From assembly GCF_001047675.1 (NCBI RefSeq), contig NZ_CP011975.1, positions 2,706,073-2,770,072 on the forward strand: DNA of 64,000 nt, given 5' to 3'. Of the stretch, positions 34,310 through 44,070 are shown piece after piece. The translations under genes were made by a program, and so were the position numbers. Positions within the stretch are counted from its first letter, which is position 1; each line of letters begins with the position of its first letter. The notes under the pieces are model-generated. The model worked only from the letters and a program-made list of their open reading frames with translations. It was not told the DNA's origin and did not search any database. This stretch comes from Yersinia aleksiciae. Its GTDB lineage: Bacteria; Pseudomonadota; Gammaproteobacteria; Enterobacterales; Enterobacteriaceae.

Positions 34310-36694
34310 TTAAAATAGCCCCATTTGTCCGGTGATCAGCGTTGTGAAGTCATCGTGCATGAACGGAAGTATAGCGTCAGCCACCGGTTGTAGCTGACGG
34401 GTCAGGTAGTGATCGTAATCGATGGGGGATTGGCGGGTTTCCAGTGGCTCGGGACCCGCAGTGGTCATGACGTAACTTATCCAGCCGCCATTTTGATATT
34501 GCAACGGGCGACCCTGCTGGCGGTTAAACTCATCCGCCAGACGTGCTGCTCTGGCGTGTGGCGGCACATTGCGCTGATAGTCGTCGAGCCGCCGACGCAG
34601 GCGTTTGCGGTAGATCAACTGCTCATCCAGCTCACCATTCAGGGTACGCGCCACGTAATCGCGCACATAGTCCTGATAGGGCTGCTGCTGGAAAATCCGC
34701 AGGTATAACTCCCGTTGGAACTGCTGCGCTAGCGGCGTCCAGTCGGTGCGAACGGTCTCCAGCCCCTTGTACACCATCTGATCGCCCGTGGGGGTGGATA
34801 TCAGTCCGGCATAGCGTTTTTTGCTACCTTGCTCCGCGCCACGGATGGTGGGCATCAAAAAGCGCCGATAGTGGGTTTCAAACTCCAGCTCCAATGCGCA
34901 GGGCAAGTTAAAGGTTTGCTGGATATGGTTTTGCCACCATTGATTGACGTGCTGAACCAGTTCTTTGCCGATGCGCGATGCCTGCGCTTCGCTATGGGCA
35001 TTTTTCAGCCAGACAAAGGTTGAGTCGGTATCACCATAAATCACCTGATAGCCCTGTGCTTCAATCAATTCGCGGGTTTGACGCATGATCTCATGGCCGC
35101 GCAGGGTGATGGATGAGGCTAATCTTGGGTCGAAGAAGCGGCAACCGCTGGAGCCAAGTACGCCATAAAAGGCGTTCATGATGATCTTCAATGCTTGCGA
35201 TAACGGCTTGTTTTGCTGACGTTTTGCCGCCTCTCTTCCCTGCCAGATCTGATTGACGATCGCGGGCAGGCAGTGCTTCTCGCGCGCGAACCAGGCCCCG
35301 CGAAAACCCGGTACCGAGTGCTCATCATCAGGCTGCTGCATACCCGCCACCAACCCCACCGGATCAATAAGAAAGGTGCGGATAATCGAGGGATACAGAC
35401 TTTTATAGTCGAGCACCAGCACCGAATCATACAACCCGGGCTGAGAATCCATCACAAAGCCGCCGGGACTGTGCTCCTCCGGTAGCTCACCTAAATTGGG
35501 GGCCACATAGCCGATACGGTGCATCCGTGGCAGATAAAGGTGAGTAAAGGCCGCGACTGAACCGCCGCTGCGATCCGCTGCCAACCCGGTGACAGTTGAG
35601 CGCTCAAGCAAGAAGCTCAGCAGCTCGGTTTTGGCAAAAATCCGCGTCACCAGCTCACAGTCTTTCAGGTTATAGCGGGCCAGTGCAGGTTTATCATTGG
35701 CGAAGCGATGATTGATCTCATCCATGCGTTGATAGGGGTTATCGCTGGCTTTCCCTTCACCCAGCAAGGTTTGCGAGACAGATTCCAGACTGAAAGAGGG
35801 GAAGTTCCAAGTGGCAGATTTCAATGCTTCGATGCCATCGATAATCAGCCGTCCGGCCGCCGAAGCAAAAAAGTGCCCCTGCTTAAAGCCATGTTCACGC
35901 CACTCCAGCAGGTTACCGCCACGGCCAAAGCGCAGCGGGATCTGATAGCGATCCGCGTGTTTTTGCAGCACACGCAGATCAAATTGCACCAGATTCCAAC
36001 CGATAATGGCATCGGGATCATACCGCTCCAGCCATTGATTCAGCTTTTCCAGCAACAGCGGGCGGCTGGCGACATACTCCAGATTGAAATCCAGCACGGC
36101 AGATTTACATGCTTGAGTTACGTCATCGCCATTGGGCGGCCCGAGCATGTAAACCTGCCGCTGACCGCAGCCCTCCAGACCAATGCAATAAAGCTCGCCG
36201 TGTTCGCTGGTTTCGATATCCAGTGACAGCAGTTTTAGCGTCGGTCGATACTCCTCTGCCGGTTTCATCTGGGTATTGAGCAGCGGGCCGTTGCCGTTGT
36301 CATCACCGCTAAACCAAACTGGTGCGGTAATAAAGCGCTCCATTAGAAAACGTTCGGGCGGGCGAATGTCACCTTCATAGACATTTACGCCACTTTCCCT
36401 GAGCAGTTTTTCCAAGCGAATTAACTGGCGATGCTGAGTGCAATACAGCCCCAGTACGGGGCGATGATGGAAGTCAGTCAGCTCAAGGGGGCGCAGTTGC
36501 CAGCGGCGTTCATCACGCAGCAGGGTTTCAGCCCGCTGCCGTTGTTCGGCCGGGATAAAGGCGACCGATGGCTGAGGTGGCAGTCTGACGTGCTGCGGCC
36601 CTTCATCGGTGGCTAACCAGAATTCAACTTCGGTGCCTGCCTGCGTGTCGCGCCAGTGGCGGGTGAGCAGGAAGCCCTGGCGGGAGTGCCCCAT
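34310..36694 (-). CDS. polB: DNA polymerase II (family B)
   Basis: A 794-residue family B polymerase; E. coli Pol II has 783. It works in SOS-induced repair and replication restart. The 3'-5' exonuclease has [16 protein letters not shown], and the polymerase has motif [14 protein letters not shown], motif [15 protein letters not shown] and motif [11 protein letters not shown] with both catalytic Asp residues. E. coli polB is LexA-controlled; no convincing LexA box was found upstream here. The gene lies directly upstream of rapA, as in E. coli. Confidence 0.97.
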   Translation of the reverse strand: MGHSRQGFLLTRHWRDTQAGTEVEFWLATDEGPQHVRLPPQPSVAFIPAEQRQRAETLLRDERRWQLRPLELTDFHHRPVLGLYCTQHRQLIRLEKLLRESGVNVYEGDIRPPERFLMERFITAPVWFSGDDNGNGPLLNTQMKPAEEYRPTLKLLSLDIETSEHGELYCIGLEGCGQRQVYMLGPPNGDDVTQACKSAVLDFNLEYVASRPLLLEKLNQWLERYDPDAIIGWNLVQFDLRVLQKHADRYQIPLRFGRGGNLLEWREHGFKQGHFFASAAGRLIIDGIEALKSATWNFPSFSLESVSQTLLGEGKASDNPYQRMDEINHRFANDKPALARYNLKDCELVTRIFAKTELLSFLLERSTVTGLAADRSGGSVAAFTHLYLPRMHRIGYVAPNLGELPEEHSPGGFVMDSQPGLYDSVLVLDYKSLYPSIIRTFLIDPVGLVAGMQQPDDEHSVPGFRGAWFAREKHCLPAIVNQIWQGREAAKRQQNKPLSQALKIIMNAFYGVLGSSGCRFFDPRLASSITLRGHEIMRQTRELIEAQGYQVIYGDTDSTFVWLKNAHSEAQASRIGKELVQHVNQWWQNHIQQTFNLPCALELEFETHYRRFLMPTIRGAEQGSKKRYAGLISTPTGDQMVYKGLETVRTDWTPLAQQFQRELYLRIFQQQPYQDYVRDYVARTLNGELDEQLIYRKRLRRRLDDYQRNVPPHARAARLADEFNRQQGRPLQYQNGGWISYVMTTAGPEPLETRQSPIDYDHYLTRQLQPVADAILPFMHDDFTTLITGQMGLF

Positions 36695-36804
36695 GATGCT
36701 ACCTTTAATAAAGAGATGAATAATACTTGGTAGGCTAAGTTCTTTAGTATGGGTATTTATACAGTAATTGTCTATTTCAATGATGATTCGCCATTCGACC
36801 TGTA

Positions 36805-36931
36805 TATACCCAAAGTCATTGGCGTTGCAGGTAGGCAGCCAGTGAGCTCATCCCGATGAGCTTACTTAAGTCAGTGATTCGGGTGAGTGGGCGCAGCTAA
36901 CACCCCTGCGGCTTCAAGGAGGAAGGGTATA
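36805..36931. repeat. ERIC (IRU) element, full length
   Basis: The element is 127 bases, exactly the canonical ERIC length, and runs from TATACCC to GGGTATA. Its centre is the typical palindrome (GAGCTCATCCCGATGAGCTTACTTAAGTC region) and its flanks are ERIC-like (TTGCAGGTAGGCAGCCA, GGCTTCAAGGA). It fills much of the 317-base gap between polB and yabI. The rest of the gap holds no gene. Confidence 0.92.
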
Positions 36932-37011
36932 ATTTGTCGATTGACTCATTTCTCAATGGGCCGGACAATCCCTCGCGCCTCAAACCGGGTTGTTAACCAA
37001 CGGAAAAATTT

Positions 37012-37782
37012 ATGGAAGCCTACTTACTACATTTACTGACGCAATCTCTGGCTTTCGCGCTATTTGTCGTCATGATCGTGACTTTTCTCGAATCTTTAGC
37101 GCTGGTGGGGATGCTACTGCCCGGCACCATCATGATGACCACCGTCGGGGCGCTGATTGGCAGCGGGGAGATGGATTTTTATTGGGCTTGGGCCGCCGCG
37201 ACCGTCGGTTGCCTGACGGGGGATTGGCTTTCGTACCTTATTGGCCGCCGTTTCAAAGAGCCGCTGCACCGCTGGTCTTTCCTGAAAAAGCATAAATCGA
37301 TGCTGGCGAAAACCGAACATGCGCTGCATAACCACAGTATGGCCACGGTGCTGCTGGGGCGCTTTATCGGCCCGGCACGGCCTATCGTGCCAATGGTGGC
37401 GGGGATGCTGAATCTGCCGCCGGCAAAATTCGCGCTACCCAATGTGATTGGTTGCCTCACTTGGCCGCCCATCTATTTCTTCCCCGGCATCTTGGCCGGT
37501 GTTGCCATTGATATCCCGCCGAGCACCAACAGCTTTATGTTTAAGTGTCTGCTTGCGGCCGTGGTGCTGCTGATTTGGTTGGCGTGCTGGTTATCATGGC
37601 GCTGGTGGCGTTTTGATAAACGTAGCCCCGATCGCCTGAACAAGTGGCTACCCCTTGCCCGACTGCGTTGGGTGACGGTGTTGGCGATTGTGGTGGCGAT
37701 CGCCAGTTTTGTCTGGCTGCATATGCAGCCGATTATGCCGGTTTATCGGCATCTGCTGTGGAAGGTGCTGGGTGGGGGCTAA
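37012..37782 (+). CDS. yabI: DedA-family membrane protein YabI
   Basis: A 256-residue inner-membrane protein; E. coli YabI has 254. It has the DedA signature in [19 protein letters not shown], the [17 protein letters not shown] segment with the conserved Arg-Pro residues, and about five or six hydrophobic helices. DedA proteins are linked to proton-motive force and to lipid-carrier flipping; the exact substrate of YabI is not known to me. It converges with thiQ and the two coding regions overlap by 50 bases at their 3' ends. Confidence 0.95.
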   Translation: MEAYLLHLLTQSLAFALFVVMIVTFLESLALVGMLLPGTIMMTTVGALIGSGEMDFYWAWAAATVGCLTGDWLSYLIGRRFKEPLHRWSFLKKHKSMLAKTEHALHNHSMATVLLGRFIGPARPIVPMVAGMLNLPPAKFALPNVIGCLTWPPIYFFPGILAGVAIDIPPSTNSFMFKCLLAAVVLLIWLACWLSWRWWRFDKRSPDRLNKWLPLARLRWVTVLAIVVAIASFVWLHMQPIMPVYRHLLWKVLGGG

Positions 37783-38470
37783 TACCCAGCACACTGGCTT
37801 CGGGTGCGCTGCCATTGACCAGTGCTTGAGTCGGGCCGTCGTAGTAGATGTGGCCATCGACCACTAACAAGGTGCGATCGGCGATGCGCGCGGCATCCTC
37901 GAGGTTGTGTGACACCATCAACAGCGTCAGTTGGCGTTGGCGGCATACCTGATCGACCAATTGCAGCATTTCATTGCGCAATGCGGGGTCTAGCGCAGAA
38001 AATGGCTCATCCAACAGCAAGATCGGCTGGCTGCGCACCAAACAGCGCGCGAGTGCTGCCCGCTGGCGTTGGCCGCCGGAGAGCTGCGCGGGTAGGCGGT
38101 CAAGGCACGACTCCAATCCCACTTGCTGGGCAATCTGGCTGAGTAACTGTTTTTGCTCTTGATTGAGTTTCAGCCCCGGATGCAACCCCAGTCCTATGTT
38201 CTGCTCCACATTGAGGTGCGAGAACAGATTATTCTCCTGAAACAGCATTGATACCGGCCGTTGGGCGGGCGCAGTGGTGGTATGATCGCGATTATTCAGC
38301 CACATACGGCCACTGGCTGGCGTCAAGAAACCGGCAATCAGGCTCAGTAGGGTGCTTTTACCTGCGCCACTCGGGCCAAGGATCGCCACCCGCTCACCGG
38401 GCTGAATGTGCAAATCAAAGCGCATCGGTAAGTGGTCGTATAGATAGGTGATTTTCTCAAGCTTTAACAT
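37733..38470 (-). CDS. thiQ: Thiamine ABC transporter ATPase ThiQ
   Basis: A 245-residue ABC ATPase; E. coli ThiQ has 232. It powers uptake of thiamine and TPP through ThiP. Walker A is [11 protein letters not shown], the signature is [14 protein letters not shown] and Walker B is [16 protein letters not shown] at 38470 fits the family N-terminus ([18 protein letters not shown]) and overlaps the end of thiP by 14 bases. The extra C-terminal residues, rich in Pro and Ala, run into the convergent yabI gene. Confidence 0.97.
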   Translation of the reverse strand: MLKLEKITYLYDHLPMRFDLHIQPGERVAILGPSGAGKSTLLSLIAGFLTPASGRMWLNNRDHTTTAPAQRPVSMLFQENNLFSHLNVEQNIGLGLHPGLKLNQEQKQLLSQIAQQVGLESCLDRLPAQLSGGQRQRAALARCLVRSQPILLLDEPFSALDPALRNEMLQLVDQVCRQRQLTLLMVSHNLEDAARIADRTLLVVDGHIYYDGPTQALVNGSAPEASVLGISPHPAPSTADADKPA

Positions 38471-40064
38471 GGCGGCTCGGCAGTCTTTCAATCAGGGTAA
38501 ACAGCAGGAAGCAGAGCAGCAGCAGCAGCAAGGCGGTGACTGCGCCATCGTTGCTGCGATAAGAACCTATCTGCTGATAGAGATAAAATGGCAAGGTGCG
38601 GAAGTGCTCGTTACCAAACAGCGCCACCACGCCAAAATCGCCGATAGAGAGCACACTGGCAAAGGCCAGCGCTTGCGCCAGCGGGCGCTTCAGGGCGCTT
38701 AACTCAATATAGCGCAAGCGGTGCCAGCCGCGAATATCCAGAGATAAACAGAGCGGCGTATAGCGCTCCGCCAAGTCGCGCATCGGGTTATCCAGCACTT
38801 TCAAAGCATAAGGCACCGCCATCAGCGCATTGGTCAGGATCACTAGCGCGTAAGGGGATTGCGGTAAGCCCAGCGTATCGTTTAGCAGCAAGAAGAAGCC
38901 GGTCGCCAGCACAATGCCCGGCATCGCCAGAATCACCATGCCGCTCACCTCCAGCGCTTGCCCGTAAGCCATCTGCTGACGTAGTTTCAGCTCACGGCTG
39001 CTCCACAGCAGCATCATGGTCAGGGTCACACAGAGCAATCCAGCGCCAATGGCGATAGTCAATGAGGTGAAAAAGGCTTGCCAGAGCGGCGGTTGCTGCA
39101 ACACGGTCACTATTGTTTGATTGCTGCCATCAATGACGACGGCGAGCAAAGGGGGAACCATCAATAGCAAGGCCGCACCAATCAGCAGGGTATCGCTGAT
39201 GCGCGACCAATAGCTGTCTTGCTGGCTGCGCCAAATCTGGCCGTGGGTATTGCCCACCGCCAGTACCGAACTCAGCCGCTGGCTCAGCACCACCAAGCCA
39301 AGGCAACAGCCCAGTTGGATCAGTGCCAACAAGGCGGCGCGCCCAAGATCATAGTCATAGCTAAGCGCCTGATAAATAGCCAGTTCGATAGTGGTGGCTT
39401 GTGGTCCACCGCCCAGTGACAGCACCGTGGCGAAGCTGGCAAAACAGAGCATAAAAATCAGCGCGGCGGTGGGCAGGATTTGGCGACGCAGATAGGGCCA
39501 CTCAACCCAGCGGAAATGCTGCCAGCCGTTCATCCCCAGTTGCGCGGCGAGCTGACGTTGCTCGACGGCGATGCTCTCCAGTGATTGCAACAGTAAGCGA
39601 GTCGCCAGCGGCATATTAAAGAAAATATGCGCCAGCAAAATGCCCTGTAAACCATAGGGTGAGAAGCGATAATTCATCCCCAGCCAGCTAAATAGCCCCG
39701 CCAGCCAACCTTGACGGCCATAGACCGTCAGGATGCCGAACAGCGCTACCAATACCGGCAACACCAGTGTCATGGCGCATAAACGTAGCATCAGTTGGCG
39801 GCCCGGAAAGCGGCGGCGATACAGGGCGCGGGCCAGAAAAATAGCGGGTGTCACCGACAGCAGCGCAGAGAGAAACGCCTGCCAGAAGGTAAAGCGAATC
39901 ACATGCCACAGATAGCTGTCATGCCAAATACTTTGCCAGTCTGCCGCAGGCGCATGCCGCCAAATCGCGGTGAACGCCAATAAGGCGACACCGACGATCA
40001 GCGCAGCGGCGAGCAGCCCCGGCCACAACCACGGCGGGATTAGCGGCTGACGGCGGATTGCCAT
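38457..40064 (-). CDS. thiP: Thiamine ABC transporter permease ThiP
   Basis: A 535-residue protein with two fused binding-protein-dependent permease domains; E. coli ThiP has 536. Each half has about six transmembrane segments and an EAA-like loop ([20 protein letters not shown] in the first half). ATG at 40064 matches the E. coli start ([12 protein letters not shown]); an in-frame ATG at 40076 would add four residues. The start overlaps the end of thiB. Confidence 0.97.
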   Translation of the reverse strand: MAIRRQPLIPPWLWPGLLAAALIVGVALLAFTAIWRHAPAADWQSIWHDSYLWHVIRFTFWQAFLSALLSVTPAIFLARALYRRRFPGRQLMLRLCAMTLVLPVLVALFGILTVYGRQGWLAGLFSWLGMNYRFSPYGLQGILLAHIFFNMPLATRLLLQSLESIAVEQRQLAAQLGMNGWQHFRWVEWPYLRRQILPTAALIFMLCFASFATVLSLGGGPQATTIELAIYQALSYDYDLGRAALLALIQLGCCLGLVVLSQRLSSVLAVGNTHGQIWRSQQDSYWSRISDTLLIGAALLLMVPPLLAVVIDGSNQTIVTVLQQPPLWQAFFTSLTIAIGAGLLCVTLTMMLLWSSRELKLRQQMAYGQALEVSGMVILAMPGIVLATGFFLLLNDTLGLPQSPYALVILTNALMAVPYALKVLDNPMRDLAERYTPLCLSLDIRGWHRLRYIELSALKRPLAQALAFASVLSIGDFGVVALFGNEHFRTLPFYLYQQIGSYRSNDGAVTALLLLLLCFLLFTLIERLPSRHVKA

Positions 40065-41029
40065 GCCTGAATCCATTTACCACGGTTATCGGCCACCTCT
40101 TTGGCATCAAACTGCAATGCTTTTTGTGGCACGTTTAGCGTTTCAAAGCCCGCCGGAAGATCCATCTTAATCACCGGATACATCCAGTTGCCGGTGGGAA
40201 TATGATTCTGGAAAGCGGGGGTGACGATAAATTTCATAAAGCGCTGCGCCAGTTCCGGCTGTTTGCTGGACGCCACTTGACCCGCGACCTCTACTTGCAG
40301 GTAGTGGCCCTCGCTGAAATCGGCGGCGGCATAGTTACTTTTCTTCTCTTCAATCAGATGGTAAGCCGGAGAGGTGGTGTAGCTCAGCACCAGATCTCCT
40401 TCACCTTTCAGGAACAGACCGTAAGCTTCGCTCCAGCCTTTGGTGACAGTGACGGTTTTCTTCGCCAGTTCTTGCCACGCCTGCGGGGCTTTATCGCCAT
40501 ACACTTTCTGCATCCACAGCATTAAGCCAAGGCCTGGCGTACTGGTGCGGGGATCTTGATAGATCACTTTCCAGGGTTCTTTGCTGCTAACTAACTCTTG
40601 CAGGCTTTTCGGCGGGTTTTTCAGTTTGTTTTTGTCATACACAAAGGCGAAGTAGCCGTAGTCGTAAGGGACAAAGGTTTTATTCTGCCAAGGCTCAGGC
40701 AGGGTCAACGTGCGGGTATCCACCTGACTTGGCGCGAATAAGCCGGTTTGCTCTGCCGCCTGTACCAGATTGTTATCTAAACCTAAAATGACATCGGCTT
40801 GACTATTTTTACCCTCCATCCGCAGACGGTTCAGCAGTGACACGCCATCTTCCAGCGCCACAAATTTAAGCTGACAATCGCACTCGGCTTCAAAGGCTTT
40901 TTTAATCGCCGGCCCTGGCCCCCAGTCGGCAGCAAAGGAGTCATAGGTGTAAACCGTCAGGGTGGGTTTATCGGCAGCAACAGCGGCAGCTGACAGCAGA
41001 AACAAGCAGAGAATCATACGTTTAAACAC
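40040..41029 (-). CDS. thiB: Thiamine-binding periplasmic protein ThiB
   Basis: A 329-residue solute-binding protein (TbpA); E. coli has 327. It binds thiamine, TMP and TPP in the periplasm for ThiPQ. The signal peptide is MFKRMILCLFLLSAAAVAA, and the mature part begins DKPTLTVYTYDSFAADWGPG. GTG at 41029 is chosen because AAGGAG lies six bases upstream and the resulting signal peptide is of normal length. The operon is preceded by a TPP riboswitch. Confidence 0.96.
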   Translation of the reverse strand: MFKRMILCLFLLSAAAVAADKPTLTVYTYDSFAADWGPGPAIKKAFEAECDCQLKFVALEDGVSLLNRLRMEGKNSQADVILGLDNNLVQAAEQTGLFAPSQVDTRTLTLPEPWQNKTFVPYDYGYFAFVYDKNKLKNPPKSLQELVSSKEPWKVIYQDPRTSTPGLGLMLWMQKVYGDKAPQAWQELAKKTVTVTKGWSEAYGLFLKGEGDLVLSYTTSPAYHLIEEKKSNYAAADFSEGHYLQVEVAGQVASSKQPELAQRFMKFIVTPAFQNHIPTGNWMYPVIKMDLPAGFETLNVPQKALQFDAKEVADNRGKWIQAWQSAVSR

Positions 41030-41111
41030 TTTGCACTCCTTAAGAATAAAGGTGGCAAAGGTATCTGAGGCGGTCAATAACAGCGGTGTCGAGGTGATAC
41101 GGCGTTATTTT

Positions 41112-41346
41112 TCTCAAATCCCTCCGCCGGTTTTAACCGGATCAGGTTCGACGGGTGTACTCTCAGCAAAAACGTGCTGCGCCGTGGTTGATACAGCGTT
41201 GGGCAGTACTCGAAATCCTCACGTACTTCAAGTACGCTCCGGTTTCTCCGTGCTGTCCGCCACTGTCTGAACCCGGCTCGCTGTGTTTTTAACACTTGCG
41301 GCACCGGATTGAACTTGGCTAGCGATGTTCTTGCACCCCGTTGAGA
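41112..41346 (-). ncRNA. TPP riboswitch with enlarged P3 arm
   Basis: Read on the minus strand, all core THI-box parts are present. P1 is TCTCAA (41346-41341) pairing with TTGAGA (41117-41112). CGGGGTGC (41340-41333) starts the pyrimidine-sensing side; CTGAGA is at 41166-41161, ACCCG follows, then AACCTGATCCGG and GGCGGAGGGA. It controls thiBPQ. P3 is formed by GCAAGAAC (41334-41327) and GTTTTTGC (41173-41166), a perfect 8-bp stem with one G-U pair. Between the strands lie 153 bases instead of the usual few. This insert contains its own hairpins, including CGTACTT c AAGTACG (41222-41236). The aptamer is therefore about 235 nt long but keeps every conserved element. Confidence 0.88.
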
Positions 41347-41353
41347 CGGCGCT

Positions 41354-41382
41354 ATTGTAGAGACTAATTCGGACGGGTGAAA
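41354..41382 (-). promoter_or_regulatory. Possible thiBPQ promoter
   Basis: On the minus strand TACAAT (41359-41354) makes a good -10 element eight bases before the riboswitch, with TTTCAC 17 bases upstream as a weak -35. It sits just past the sgrR stop codon, so thiBPQ can be transcribed independently of sgrR. Confidence 0.5.
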
Positions 41383-41388
41383 GTGGGT

Positions 41389-43050
41389 TTATGCCTCCGG
41401 TGGGGTAAACCAGGCGGATTTGAAGTCAAACCAGCCGAGGGTGTTCATTCGCACGCCACGCATACTGTGCTGCCCATATAATTCTAGCCAGTGATGGAAC
41501 AGTGGGTGGAATTGATTTTGGCTAACCAGTCGTTGGCTCCAGTCCGCCATCGGCAGGGTATTATTGCGCCATGATTCTACGTCCTGATGCAGCTCGTCGT
41601 CGAGGCAGTGTTGCAGCAGCGGCAGCTCATACAGGGTGGCAAACAGCGAGAACTCCAGCGGCAGGTAGAAGTTGGCGCTGCCGAGCCAGATGTCGCTCTG
41701 CGCATCCCCTTGATACCAACTGACATAATCCACGGCCTGAATCACCAGCTTGACGCCATGGGCAGCCAGCAAGGTGGTCAGTGTTTGGCTGATGGCATCA
41801 AACTCAGAGTGCTCGCGGTAAAAGGTGAGGGTCAGTTCGGTCAACCCTTCCGGCTTGGGTTCCAGTGTGGTGAGCCGATTGTGGTGCCAGCGCGGCAACA
41901 TACCGTAAGCCGGTGACCAGTAGCGCTGATAGAAGGGGTCGGCATGGCTGAGTAGGGCGACGGGGGTGATCAGCTCACAGAGCCAGCGGCGGATATCGGG
42001 ATGGCGGGTTTGGGCGGATCGCTGGTCAAACAGCAAAAAGTAGCAGCCCTCTTCCAACCGACTCTCCAGCTCATTTTTACTGGTGTCGTCTGCCTGCAAC
42101 TGCACGCCGGAATAGACCAACTCTTCAGACAACTCCGGCAGCACCCAGATATTGACTTCATCAATCAACGCACGGAAACCAAAATAGTTATCAAATGCCT
42201 GAATTTTCAATTGACTATGATGATTGCGCATCACGGAATAAGGGCCCGTGCCGATAGGGTGGCGCTGGAAATCAGGCTGGCTTTCCCACTCTTGCGGCAA
42301 AATCATGGCGTGCACACTGCCCAGCAGCCACGGCAACCAGTGGTCTGGGCTACTGAGATGCACGTCAATGACATAGGGGGTCGGTGAGCGCACCGCGGTG
42401 ATATGGGAGAACAGAGGTTGCGGGATCAGTCGGGTCAGGCTGGTGATGACATCCTCCATCTCCAGTTCGCGGCCATGGTGAAAATGGATAGCGGGGCGCA
42501 AATAAAAGCGCCAATGCAACGGGCTGATGGCTTGCCAGTGATGAGATAAGTCGGGTTCGAGTTCCCCATTTTCCTCATTTATCCGCGTCAGGCCATTAAA
42601 GATCTGCCGAACCATGTGGGTTTCTGAGCGGCGCAGGGCGGTACCGGGGAGCAGGTTAGGCAGTGGGCGGTAATAGAGCACGCGCAGAATATGTTTACCC
42701 TGGCGGAAGCTGCGCCCTAGCTGGGATAGCAGCATTTGGCGCACCGCTTTTTTATCCCCCACCAACTGCACTAACTGATCAATATTGTCCTGTTCCAGTA
42801 ACTCGTCGGCCCGCTGCTGTTGCAGTGCCAGCCCGGAATAAAGGAAGGTCAATTGTGAGCGCTTACCACGCCCCGCTTCCGCTTGCCAACTTAGCCAGCC
42901 CTCGTGCTGCATGCTGCCCAGCAAGGATCTGACATGGCGGCGTGAGCAACAGAGCACGTCAGCCAACTCCTGTAGGGTGGTCTCCGTTGGCTGGCCATTA
43001 AAACGTTGCCAGAGGCGAATAAACTGCTGTTGCAAACGTGAGGCAGACAT
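41389..43050 (-). CDS. sgrR: SgrR, sugar-phosphate stress regulator
   Basis: A 553-residue transcription factor; E. coli SgrR has 551. It activates sgrS when glucose-phosphate analogues accumulate. The N-terminal winged helix ([36 protein letters not shown]) is joined to a C-terminal domain like oligopeptide-binding proteins (SBP family 5: ...[30 protein letters not shown]). ATG at 43050 matches the E. coli start ([10 protein letters not shown]); an in-frame ATG at 43071 adds seven residues. In E. coli the divergent neighbour is sgrS; here it is pflE, so SgrR may also control that promoter. Confidence 0.96.
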   Translation of the reverse strand: MSASRLQQQFIRLWQRFNGQPTETTLQELADVLCCSRRHVRSLLGSMQHEGWLSWQAEAGRGKRSQLTFLYSGLALQQQRADELLEQDNIDQLVQLVGDKKAVRQMLLSQLGRSFRQGKHILRVLYYRPLPNLLPGTALRRSETHMVRQIFNGLTRINEENGELEPDLSHHWQAISPLHWRFYLRPAIHFHHGRELEMEDVITSLTRLIPQPLFSHITAVRSPTPYVIDVHLSSPDHWLPWLLGSVHAMILPQEWESQPDFQRHPIGTGPYSVMRNHHSQLKIQAFDNYFGFRALIDEVNIWVLPELSEELVYSGVQLQADDTSKNELESRLEEGCYFLLFDQRSAQTRHPDIRRWLCELITPVALLSHADPFYQRYWSPAYGMLPRWHHNRLTTLEPKPEGLTELTLTFYREHSEFDAISQTLTTLLAAHGVKLVIQAVDYVSWYQGDAQSDIWLGSANFYLPLEFSLFATLYELPLLQHCLDDELHQDVESWRNNTLPMADWSQRLVSQNQFHPLFHHWLELYGQHSMRGVRMNTLGWFDFKSAWFTPPEA

Positions 43051-43175
43051 AAAAGAGGAACTCCACGACAAATTTCATCAATTTTTCTTTCCCTATATTA
43101 CGCAGATACTGGTTGCCATGGAAAGCGGGTTATCGCCGCGATGCCGATGCAGTCACAGCTAATGGGAGGAATAAG

Positions 43176-44066
43176 ATGATTTTTAATTTGCAGCGCTATT
43201 CCACCCATGATGGCCCCGGCATTCGTAGTGTGGTGTTTCTCAAAGGCTGCTCGCTGAGCTGCCGCTGGTGCCAAAACCCAGAGAGTCGTTCACCGAAACC
43301 CGAAGTGTTATTTGACCCACGTCTTTGCCTGGCGGGTTGTGACCTGTGCCACCAGAGCGCCATCCAACGTATTGATGAAAAACTGGTTATCCAGCGCCAG
43401 TTATTGGCGGAAGCGGATATTCAGGCGCTGACCCTGCGCTGCCCCAGTGGCGCGCTGACAGTGTGCGGTAGCCCGATAGATCTCAATGCCACGATGGAAA
43501 CCCTGCTGCGTGACTTACCGTTTTATCGGCGTAGCGGCGGTGGGGTGACCCTATCCGGCGGCGAGCCTTTTATGCAGCCTGAGGTTGCCGCTGAACTGTT
43601 ACAGCGCTGCCATCAACTCGGTATTCATACGGCGGTTGAATCTTGCTTACATACGCCGTGGCGCTATATCACCCCAGCTTTGCCGTGGCTTGACTTGATG
43701 CTGGCGGACCTCAAACATACCGATGAGCGCCGTTTTCAGCAGTGGACCGGCGGTTCGGCCAAGCGGGTGATGGATAACTTCCGCAAGTTAGCTGCCGCGG
43801 GCACTCATATCACGGTGCGGGTACCGCTGATCCCCGACTTCAATGCTGATCGTCACTCGGTGCGAGGGATTGTCGATTTTGCCGCCGATGAGATTGGCGT
43901 GAAAGAGATTCATTTTTTGCCTTACCACACGCTGGGTATCAATAAATATTCGCTGCTGGGTGAAGACTATCTGGCCGCCAATCGCCCTTTGGACGCTCCT
44001 GATCTGCTGGCCTTCGCGGAAAGTTATGCCCGTGACAAGGGCCTGACCGCAATTTTAAGAGGATGA
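43176..44066 (+). CDS. pflE: Glycyl-radical enzyme activase PflE (YbiY)
   Basis: A 296-residue radical-SAM enzyme; E. coli YbiY has about 308. It uses S-adenosylmethionine to place the glycyl radical on its partner, here PflF. The 4Fe-4S site is CSLSCRWC (CxxxCxxC) after [21 protein letters not shown] further cysteine cluster (CLAGCDLC) may hold an auxiliary cluster, and [16 protein letters not shown] is the SAM-binding segment. ATG at 43176 follows GGGAGGAA at ideal spacing; the frame is open further upstream, but without family similarity. pflF begins four bases after its stop codon. The gene is divergent from sgrR. Confidence 0.93.
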   Translation: MIFNLQRYSTHDGPGIRSVVFLKGCSLSCRWCQNPESRSPKPEVLFDPRLCLAGCDLCHQSAIQRIDEKLVIQRQLLAEADIQALTLRCPSGALTVCGSPIDLNATMETLLRDLPFYRRSGGGVTLSGGEPFMQPEVAAELLQRCHQLGIHTAVESCLHTPWRYITPALPWLDLMLADLKHTDERRFQQWTGGSAKRVMDNFRKLAAAGTHITVRVPLIPDFNADRHSVRGIVDFAADEIGVKEIHFLPYHTLGINKYSLLGEDYLAANRPLDAPDLLAFAESYARDKGLTAILRG

Positions 44067-44070
44067 CGCA

